Shown here in pieces: positions 37,352-43,982 of a DNA stretch of 64,000 nt (positions are counted from its first letter, which is position 1; each line of letters opens with the position of its first letter). The stretch lies in assembly GCA_934643865.1 (NCBI GenBank), contig CAKUCX010000014.1:3589-67588 (forward strand), given 5' to 3'. The notes beneath the pieces were generated by a model. That model did not search any database. It saw nothing but the letters and a program-made list of their open reading frames with translations, and was not told where the DNA came from. The position numbers and the translations under genes are program-made. The stretch comes from an uncultured Kiritimatiellota bacterium (lineage in GTDB: Bacteria; Verrucomicrobiota; Kiritimatiellia; RFP12; UBA1067).

Positions 37352-38499
37352 CGGAGCGCCCCCCTCAGGATCTCGGCGAGCATCTCCTCCGTGACCGGAG
37401 GGTGCGAGGCGAGCACGCCCGCCGCGTTGAAGCTCACCGCCTTCACGCCCGCGACGATGCCGGGGATGTCCGCCTCCGTCACGCCCTTCTCGGCGAGCGT
37501 CGTCGGCACGCCGCTTCGGGCGATGAACGCCTTGAAGTCGGCAATCGGCATGACCTCCCGCTCGAAGCGTTCGTAGGGCGCGGGCCGGAGGCGTTTGAAG
37601 TAGGCCATCCAGGCCGGCATCACGATGCCGAGCGACGAGCCGTGGTTGATGCCGTGGCGGGACGTGAGCACGTGGCCGACCTGGTGCATCGGCGTCCAGG
37701 CGTCGCCCGGCGAGGCCCAGCCGTTGAGGCCGCACGTCGCCGCCCACATCAGCTCCGCGCGCGCGTCGGCGTCCGTCGGATTTGCGAGGGCGAGCGGCAG
37801 ATTCTTCATGATCGTCTTGACGACGCCCAACTGGAATTCATGCAGGAGGTCGCTCTTCGCCTGGCCGTTCACGAAGATTTCGAGGACGTGGCTGATCGCG
37901 TCGATCGCCCCGCAGGCCGTCTGGAAGGGCGGCAGCGTGTAGGTCAGCTCGGGGTCGAGGATCGCCGTCTTCGCGAAGAGGCAGTCCGCCCAGATGTAGC
38001 TCTTCTGCCTCCGGGCCGCCGAGCTCACGACGGCGCACATGTTCATCTCGCTGCCCGTCGCCGGCAGGGTCGGGACGAGGAGAAGCGGAAGCGCCGCCTC
38101 GGGCGGCCGCGCCGTCACGTGGGCGTGGCTGGCGTACACCATGTTCCAGAGGTCGCCGTGCGTGTAGAGGACGCCCGCCGCGACAGCCTTCGCGGCATCC
38201 ATCGCGCTGCCCCCGCCCACGCCGACGATCAGGTCGGCCCCGAACGTCTTCGCCGCCTCCACGCCGCGCGCGACCATCTCGATGGGCGGATTCGGCGTCA
38301 CCTCAAGGAACTCCCGCGCGGTCACGCCGGCCGCCGCCAGGAGCGTCCGGATCCTCGCCAGCGTCCCGGCGACGCTCCCGTCGCCATAGCTGACGACAAG
38401 CGCCCGCTTCCCAAGTTTCCGCGCTTCCGCGCCCGCCTCGGCAAGCGTTCCCGCGCCGAAGATCACCCGCACCGGGTTGTGGTAGGTAAAGCCGTTCAT
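37348..38499 (-). CDS. Iron-containing alcohol dehydrogenase
   Basis: The 383-residue enzyme of family III alcohol dehydrogenases has the nucleotide motif VGVGGGSAMDAAKA and the metal ligands in order: D and H in CGAIDAISHVLE, H in PMHQVGH and H in HGINHGSSLG. It resembles butanol/aldehyde reductases of the YqhD-BdhA type. In this operon it probably reduces the short aldehyde released by the DeoC-like aldolase (acetaldehyde or a lactaldehyde-like product), regenerating NAD(P). Ribosome site GGAAAGAGGGGACGAGG. It follows the HzsA-like gene by 39 bp. Confidence 0.93.
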   Translation of the reverse strand: MNGFTYHNPVRVIFGAGTLAEAGAEARKLGKRALVVSYGDGSVAGTLARIRTLLAAAGVTAREFLEVTPNPPIEMVARGVEAAKTFGADLIVGVGGGSAMDAAKAVAAGVLYTHGDLWNMVYASHAHVTARPPEAALPLLLVPTLPATGSEMNMCAVVSSAARRQKSYIWADCLFAKTAILDPELTYTLPPFQTACGAIDAISHVLEIFVNGQAKSDLLHEFQLGVVKTIMKNLPLALANPTDADARAELMWAATCGLNGWASPGDAWTPMHQVGHVLTSRHGINHGSSLGIVMPAWMAYFKRLRPAPYERFEREVMPIADFKAFIARSGVPTTLAEKGVTEADIPGIVAGVKAVSFNAAGVLASHPPVTEEMLAEILRGALR

Positions 38500-38538
38500 C
38501 CTCGTCCCCTCTTTCCGTTCTGTTTCCCGTCCGGCCGT

Positions 38539-41500
38539 TCACGGACGGCCGCCGCCGGCGCGGATCGCCTCGTAGGACCGGCGCTCCTCGGCGCGGCGGC
38601 CCTCGTAGCGCGCCTCGCGCTCCAGGTCCTTCGCGCAGGGCGTGAAGTCCTCCTCCACGTCGCCGCGCGGCGTCGCGCGGAGGCGTTCGCCGCCGAGGCG
38701 GATGAGCGCGCGCGCCGCCTCGCGCGCGGCCGCGTCCTTCGCCCCCGCGAGGATGCGCGAGCAGTCCGGGCGGTCGAAGTCCAGCTGCTCGCGCTGGCGT
38801 TGGGCGTGCGTGCAGGCGACGGACGCGCCGCAGAGCTTCTCCAGGCGCGCGAGCTCCGCGAAGGTGAGCGGCATGCGCCCGCCGGGGTTGTCGGGGTAGG
38901 CGCTCTCGTAGCGCGGATAGTACGGCGCGTTGAGGTCCATCCAGGTGATGAGGCGGTCGCGCTCGTCGTCCGTCAGCGCCACGCCCGCGTGGCCGTAGAG
39001 CTTCTTCGTGAGCTTCGAGGCATGCGCGCCCCACGAGTAGGCGGGCTGGATCTCGGCGGGGCCGCCGCCGACGCACTTCACAACGCCCAGCGCCCAGAGG
39101 TCGACGTAGCTCGTCGCGAAGTACGCGCCCCGGTCGCCGCTGAGGTTCAGCTTCTCCCCCGCCTTCTTCCCGTAGTCGTGGCAGGCGACGCATTTCGCCG
39201 TGAAGACGGGCTGGACCTCCCGCTGGAACGAGTAGAGGTGCGGCGGCGTCCCCTTCTCCAGTCCGCGCAGGTTGTAGGAGCCGTCCAGCTTCGACGGCGC
39301 GCGCGCCAGGGCGGCGGGCTTCGCCGAGACGGGCGCCGCCTCGCCCACGCGGTTCTCGTGGCATCCCACGCAGCCGTAGGTCTCGCCCGGCTGCACATAG
39401 GCGCCGCTGCGCATGGACTGCACCATCTTCCCCTCGGCATCGAGAGCCTGGAAGTAGACGTAGGTGTTGCCGGGCACCTCGAAGGAGGCGCTGCCGTCCG
39501 CCTCCACGGGCACAGTCCCGAGGATGCGCTTGTTCTCGAAGCTGTGCCAGTTCATGGCGGGGGCCATCTCGCCGTGGCCGAACCAGCCGCGCGGCCGCGT
39601 CCAGTTCCGCTTCTCGGGCGACTCGACGATGCGCAGGGCCTTCACCGTGCCGGGCGCGACGCCCTTCATGTGCGTGCCCACGTAGACGTTCTGGACGTAG
39701 AAGCGGCCCGGCGCGTGCGGGGCGTCGAACGTGCGCGCCGTGCTGCGCACGACGGGGCGCTTCGACGCGCGCAGGACGGTCGGCGCGTGGCAGCCGGGGC
39801 CGTCCCGGTGGAAGACGACCTCGTTGCCGTGCAGGTCGAGGTAGACGAGCGCCATCTCCGCGCCGCGCCCGATCGTGCGCGAGCAGAGGAAGTGCGCGTC
39901 GTCGAGCGGGAAGGCGTCGGCGTACTTGACCGCGAGGGGGCGCGTCGAGTCGAAGTCCTGCCCGTCCGTGTGGATGCGCGCGCGGAAGTCGGCGGGCCAG
40001 GTCCGCAGCACGGCCTCCCGCCCCTCCACACCGCGCGTGCGGTCGAGGAGGCCGAGCGCGCCCCAGGGCAGGTCGTGGCAGCTCCCGAGCGTCGCGATCA
40101 CGCGCGAGGGGTCGCGGAGGGGGCGGGCGCTGAAGACGCCGCCGGGGCTCGTCGTGTTGTTACCCCAGTAGAGCGCATGGCCCGTCCCGTCCGGGTTGCA
40201 CGTCCAGAGGCCCTGCGCGTCGCCGAAGTTCCGGTCGACATACTCCCAGCGGTCGTAGAGGAGGCGGCCGTCGGGCAGGACCGTCGTGTGCCCCTCGAAG
40301 AGCGTGGACTTCCCGATCTGGTGGATGTTCGTCCCCTCTCCCGTCATGCGGAAGAGGTTCGCCATGATGTGGCGGTTGCACATGCAGTACTTGGGCTCGC
40401 GCGTGGAACTGAAGACGATGTCGCCGTCGGGCAGCCACACGGGGTCGATGTCGCTCACGCCCGCGCCGCGCGTGAGCTGCCGGAGGTCCGAACCGTCGGC
40501 GTTGACCGTGTAGACGTGGTAGTCGTCCGCCCGCCCCGCGCGCATCGAGAAGACGATCCGCTTCCCGTCGTAGTCCACTTCGGGGTCGCGCACCGTGCGC
40601 CCCTTCTCCTCCGGCACGATCACGCGCACCTTCCCCGTCTTCGCGTCGAGAGCCTTGAGCGCGCCCTGCGTCGCGTAGCTGCCCTCGTTGATCTCGCCGC
40701 GCTGGAAGAGCGTCGCCGTGTTGTGGTGGTCCACCCGCCACATCGCGCGCGTCGTGTAGACGATCTCGTGCGCGGCGACGAGCGGGTTGTCGCGCACGAG
40801 CGCCTGGCGGAGGAAGGCGTCGAAGGCGGCGGGGCGCGCCGCCGCCGCGCGCAGGCGCGCCAGCGCCTCCAGGTGCGCGGCGGCGGGATAGGCGGGGAAC
40901 TGCGCGCCGAGTTCGCGGATTGCCTTCTCCGCACGGGCGAACGCCTCCTCCGGCACGGGGTCGAGGCCCAGCATCTGCGCGGCGACGCCCACAAGGCGGT
41001 CCGCTGCGGCCTTCGGCGGACGCCCCTGGAGGAAATGGAGCGGCACGCCCGTCGACAGCAGGCCCCACGTGTTGCACGGCTTCGTGACCGCCCACGCCAC
41101 CTTCGTCTCAGGCCCGTTCGCCGTCGCCGCCGCCACGAACGCCGCAAGCTCCGGGCCGCCCTGCAGCAGCACGAGGTCGAACGCCTCCGCCGCAAGGCGC
41201 CTTTTCGCGCGCGGGGCATCCGTCTGCGCGAGCGCGACGCGCCCCTTCAGGGCCACCGCCAGCGGCGTTCCAAGGTCCGGCTCTCCCGAGGCGCGGACAA
41301 TCAGGACCCGTGGCGCGTCCGGCGCGGAGGCCGGAAAATCCGTGGGCAGGGCCTTCTCGCGGTCGGCCTTCCGCGCCGCGAAGTCGGCCGCGCCGACCGT
41401 TCCCTCGAAGGCGATGTCGTCCACCGTCACATGCCCCCAGCCTCCGACGGCCTCGTCCGTCACGCGGAAAAAGACATCGCGGCCAACGGCATCCGGCACG

Positions 41501-41910
41501 TTCCACGTGACAATGCGCATCGTCTCGGAATCGGCGCCCGTGGCGGTGGCGTAGACCCGTCCCGTCGCGCGGTCCACGAGCGAAAGGGAGGCCGCCCGCC
41601 CGCCGCCGATCCGAAAGGAAATTGTCGGTGCGGACAACCGGACAAGCGGACTCTCGATCCACCCCGTCTGGGCGTCGCTGGGCGTGTCCCGCGCCGTCTC
41701 CAAGGTGGAGAGGAAGAAACGTCCCCCCTTCGTGTAGGGCCTGTCCGCGTTGTGTTCCTTCGCGCGGTCCGTCACCGGCTTCCCGAACGTCCCTTCGACG
41801 ACCTGCCATCCCTGCAGGTCGCCCGTCTCGAAATCGAACACGCCGGCCATCGACGCCACGGCAACGCCACACGCCACGCCGGCCATTTTCAACGCATAAG
41901 CTCTCTTCAT
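38539..41910 (-). CDS. Secreted HzsA-like (HZS_alpha-type) protein with two CXXCH haem motifs
   Basis: The 1123-residue protein starts at ATG 41910 behind GGAG; longer in-frame starts run through the 38-bp repeats and are rejected. After a signal peptide is a jelly-roll-like domain (FDFETGDLQGWQVVEG). A beta-propeller-like part (about 430-800) has NADGSDLRQLTRG, PVWLPDGDIVFSS and CNPDGTGHALYWGNN. A domain with ILGTVPVEADGSASFEVPGNTYVYFQ leads to CVGCH (about 847) and CVACH (about 907), consistent with covalent haem c. This order is known from PVC proteins related to hydrazine synthase alpha subunit. Hydrazine synthesis is not implied. It heads the operon containing iron-ADH, DeoC-like aldolase and FGGY kinase. 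Confidence 0.85.
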   Translation of the reverse strand: MKRAYALKMAGVACGVAVASMAGVFDFETGDLQGWQVVEGTFGKPVTDRAKEHNADRPYTKGGRFFLSTLETARDTPSDAQTGWIESPLVRLSAPTISFRIGGGRAASLSLVDRATGRVYATATGADSETMRIVTWNVPDAVGRDVFFRVTDEAVGGWGHVTVDDIAFEGTVGAADFAARKADREKALPTDFPASAPDAPRVLIVRASGEPDLGTPLAVALKGRVALAQTDAPRAKRRLAAEAFDLVLLQGGPELAAFVAAATANGPETKVAWAVTKPCNTWGLLSTGVPLHFLQGRPPKAAADRLVGVAAQMLGLDPVPEEAFARAEKAIRELGAQFPAYPAAAHLEALARLRAAAARPAAFDAFLRQALVRDNPLVAAHEIVYTTRAMWRVDHHNTATLFQRGEINEGSYATQGALKALDAKTGKVRVIVPEEKGRTVRDPEVDYDGKRIVFSMRAGRADDYHVYTVNADGSDLRQLTRGAGVSDIDPVWLPDGDIVFSSTREPKYCMCNRHIMANLFRMTGEGTNIHQIGKSTLFEGHTTVLPDGRLLYDRWEYVDRNFGDAQGLWTCNPDGTGHALYWGNNTTSPGGVFSARPLRDPSRVIATLGSCHDLPWGALGLLDRTRGVEGREAVLRTWPADFRARIHTDGQDFDSTRPLAVKYADAFPLDDAHFLCSRTIGRGAEMALVYLDLHGNEVVFHRDGPGCHAPTVLRASKRPVVRSTARTFDAPHAPGRFYVQNVYVGTHMKGVAPGTVKALRIVESPEKRNWTRPRGWFGHGEMAPAMNWHSFENKRILGTVPVEADGSASFEVPGNTYVYFQALDAEGKMVQSMRSGAYVQPGETYGCVGCHENRVGEAAPVSAKPAALARAPSKLDGSYNLRGLEKGTPPHLYSFQREVQPVFTAKCVACHDYGKKAGEKLNLSGDRGAYFATSYVDLWALGVVKCVGGGPAEIQPAYSWGAHASKLTKKLYGHAGVALTDDERDRLITWMDLNAPYYPRYESAYPDNPGGRMPLTFAELARLEKLCGASVACTHAQRQREQLDFDRPDCSRILAGAKDAAAREAARALIRLGGERLRATPRGDVEEDFTPCAKDLEREARYEGRRAEERRSYEAIRAGGGRP

Positions 41911-41986
41911 GCCATCATCTCCAAAACGCAGGGACTCTTCAGAAGCGTCCCCCTGCCCGGACACCGCCAGGGCGCGGGCATCCACA

Positions 41987-42160
41987 CAAACGCCTTGCAC
42001 GCAGCCGCATGCAGGCCCCTTGCGCAAACGCCTTGCACGCAGCCGCATGCAGGCCCCTTGTACAAACGCCTTGCACGCAGCCACATGCAGGCCCCTTGCA
42101 CAAACGCCTTGCACGCAGCCACATGCAGGCCCCTTGCACAAACGCCTTGCACGCAGCCAC
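41987..42160. repeat. 38-bp tandem repeat array in an mRNA leader
   Basis: Copies begin CAAACGCCTTGCACGCAGCC at 41987, 42025, 42063, 42101 and 42139, exactly 38 bp apart, and the fifth is cut short. Units differ by one or two bases (CCGCATGC versus CCACATGC). The array lies between the promoter at 42215-42244 and ATG 41910, so it is transcribed in a leader of about 300 nt. As 38 is not a multiple of three, it is unlikely to be coding. Confidence 0.93.
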
Positions 42161-42214
42161 GCCCGGACACTTTGTGCAGAAACCCTCACGCACCGAAGGC
42201 TCAACGCGTCCAAG

Positions 42215-42284
42215 ATTCTACCATGTCTCCACCTGCGCGGACAACGTGAAAGAATTATAAAAATCCACCTAGACTTTCAAAATC
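42215..42284 (-). promoter_or_regulatory. Promoter and putative operator of the HzsA-like operon
   Basis: Minus-strand TTGTCC (42244-42239), 18 bp, TAGAAT (42220-42215, preceded by TGG). Directly upstream is a block (42240-42284) with TGAAAG/CTTTCA inverted arms and an AT-rich core TTATAAAAAT. Without gaps it matches 46859-46903 at 32 of 45 positions, including GACAAC and ACTTTCAA. That second copy lies beside a XylR-type regulator gene, so one regulator may bind both. Confidence 0.6.
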
Positions 42285-42287
42285 CCC

Positions 42288-42450
42288 TCACCACCCCACA
42301 CACCCTCACACACACCCTCGCCCCACACACCCTCCCCCCCCCCCTCGCACACCCTTGCCCCACACACCCTCGCACACACCCTCGAACAACATACGCGCTT
42401 ACATACAGCACACTTATACACGCGCACATTTACACACACCGTCGCACGCG
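42288..42450. repeat. Low-complexity CA/C-rich, G-poor tract
   Basis: About 160 bp of CACACACCCTCGC-like microsatellite with a run of 11 C (42334-42344) and almost no G on the plus strand. It lies between the HzsA-like promoter and the 42525 promoter. No gene is seen. Confidence 0.85.
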
Positions 42451-42489
42451 CACGATTACGCCCATTTGATTTTCCGCACCATAATCTCA

Positions 42490-42518
42490 TTGCCTCCAAG
42501 CCCGCCTTCTGCTATGCT
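42490..42518 (+). promoter_or_regulatory. Promoter of the 42525 gene, leaderless geometry
   Basis: TTGCCT, 17 bp, TATGCT preceded by TGC (extended -10). The -10 ends 6 nt before ATG 42525, so the mRNA would start at the start codon. No Shine-Dalgarno is present. Confidence 0.6.
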
Positions 42519-42524
42519 GTCACC

Positions 42525-43781
42525 ATGTCCAAGAACAACCATTCCGCCTCTCTTCCCGCCGCGCGTTCCCCCGTCGTGTACGCACCCGCCGACAAGCTGT
42601 GCGCACCCGCCGACGAGCTGGCGGCGTGGCTTGCGAAGTACGCGCCCGTCGAGCGCGTAATCATTGAGGCGCGCGAAAGGCGGCTTCGCAGCCGCGCCAG
42701 GCTCCGCGCGGAGAAGGCGCGACGCTTCGGCGACCTCTGCGAGGCGTCGGAGGGCCTCGCCACGGTCTGGCGGCGGCGGGGCTTCCCCGCCGACGAGATG
42801 CTGAACTGGACGGGCGGCGACCGCTTCACGCTCTGGGCGATGGCGCCATTCCTCCGTCGCCGCGCGACAGAGGAGGTGAACGCCCTCCGGCGACGCCTCG
42901 TGCGCCCGCTCTACTACGAGCAGGAGAACGCACGCCGCCGGGCACTCGCCGCAGAGCGGCGGCGCGTCCGAAAGCGGAAGACCGAGAACCCTTGCCCCAC
43001 GCGGGAGGCGATCCTCGACGCCTGGACGCACGCGCGCGAGGGGCGCGAGGCGATGCTCCGATTCGGGAGCCTCCTGGAAGACTTGGCGTGCTACGTGGAC
43101 CACGAGCTGCGCCTCGCGGGCGGGCGGATCGTCGGGCGCGCGCCGGGGATCAAGGGGTGGCTGAGGGAGAACATCCCCGCGCTCGCGCTCCGCTACACGA
43201 CCGTGATGCGCTACAAGGCCGCCGCGAAGAAGCTGCGGCAGGTCGTGGAGTTGCCCGACCCCATCCCCGTCGCGGCCGTCCTCGACGGCGCGGGGGCGCC
43301 GGAGGGCGCAGGCGCGGGGGACGGAACGGGGGCGAGGGAGGGGACGGAACCGAAAGAGGGAATGCGAGATTACAGTGCGGAAAAATCGCAGGACAATGTG
43401 CGGGGAAGGTCCAAGACACAGGAAGGATTGGAGGCAAGGGTTGCTGTGAATGGGGTGGAGAGGCAGAAACGAGATTATGATGCGGAAAAACTTCAGTGTG
43501 GTGCGAGTGTGGATGAGGCACGGGAGGCGGAGGATGCACGGGGAAGGCGGGACGTGGAGCGGGAAACGGCGATCTTAAGGGCGCGGGGCGTCTACCTGGA
43601 GGCGATGGCGGGCGTACCGGACGTCGTGACGCGCGTCGTGGGGAGAATTGACGCGCTCTTGGACCCGCAGCGCGTGGAGGAGGCGACGATGCTCGCCTCC
43701 TGGCGCGCGCGCTACGCCCGCGACGTCACGCCCGGCACGGCGGGAACGTGGCGCGCCCGGCTCTTCCGGCGCATCGGGTAG
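42525..43781 (+). CDS. Basic helical protein of unknown function
   Basis: No family is recognised for this 418-residue protein. It has no signal peptide or transmembrane helix. Residues 45-160 are strongly basic and helical (RERRLRSRARLRAEKARR, ENARRRALAAERRRVRKRK). Residues 185-245 form the most structured part (FGSLLEDLACYVDHELRL, VGRAPGIKGWLRENIPAL, TTVMRYKAAAKKLRQV), which looks like a helical nucleic-acid-binding unit. Residues about 255-345 are a Gly/Glu-rich linker with two copies of RDYxAEKxQ. Nucleotides 43370-43560 are clearly less GC-rich and purine-biased compared with the rest. It has its own leaderless promoter and is followed by an 18-bp repeat array. A DNA/RNA-binding role is only a guess. 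Confidence 0.7.
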   Translation: MSKNNHSASLPAARSPVVYAPADKLCAPADELAAWLAKYAPVERVIIEARERRLRSRARLRAEKARRFGDLCEASEGLATVWRRRGFPADEMLNWTGGDRFTLWAMAPFLRRRATEEVNALRRRLVRPLYYEQENARRRALAAERRRVRKRKTENPCPTREAILDAWTHAREGREAMLRFGSLLEDLACYVDHELRLAGGRIVGRAPGIKGWLRENIPALALRYTTVMRYKAAAKKLRQVVELPDPIPVAAVLDGAGAPEGAGAGDGTGAREGTEPKEGMRDYSAEKSQDNVRGRSKTQEGLEARVAVNGVERQKRDYDAEKLQCGASVDEAREAEDARGRRDVERETAILRARGVYLEAMAGVPDVVTRVVGRIDALLDPQRVEEATMLASWRARYARDVTPGTAGTWRARLFRRIG

Positions 43782-43782
43782 C

Positions 43783-43909
43783 GGACGCCACGGCCTATGC
43801 GGACGCCACGACCCATGCGGACGCCACGGCCCATGCGGACGCCACGGCCCATGCGGACGCCACGACCCATGCGGACGCCACGGCCCATGCGGACGCCACG
43901 GCCCAAGGC
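43783..43909. repeat. 18-bp tandem repeat array
   Basis: Seven copies of CGGACGCCACGGCCCATG with G/A variation (CACGACC in two) directly follow the TAG of the 42525 gene. The core GGACGCCACGG also occurs in the 12-mers of the palindromic arrays at 1510-1790 and 3607-4480. The period is a multiple of three, which creates spurious ORFs. From 43910 to 43982 there is only a hairpin (GGCTCC-9 nt-GGAGCC, 43943-43963) without a U tract. Confidence 0.92.
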
Positions 43910-43982
43910 GGCGCGGGCACGTTGTACGCCGGGACACCGGGTGGCTCCAATATGCTGGGAGCCATGATAAGGCAGACGGGCC

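Noticed and set aside
41987..42160. Possible CRISPR array
   Set aside because: The units are contiguous 38-mers with no unique spacers and there are no cas genes nearby.
38539..42213. Start of the HzsA-like protein far upstream at 42213
   Set aside because: The extra 101 residues are repeat-encoded and cysteine-rich; ATG 41910 has a Shine-Dalgarno and signal peptide, and 42213 lies at the promoter.
37330..42249. 1639-codon plus-strand ORF
   Set aside because: Antisense to iron-ADH and the HzsA-like gene, and it ends by running through the 38-bp repeats.
43941..43965. Terminator between the 42525 gene and the surface-protein gene
   Set aside because: The hairpin GGCTCC/GGAGCC is short and has no U tract on either strand, so it is mentioned only as a hairpin.
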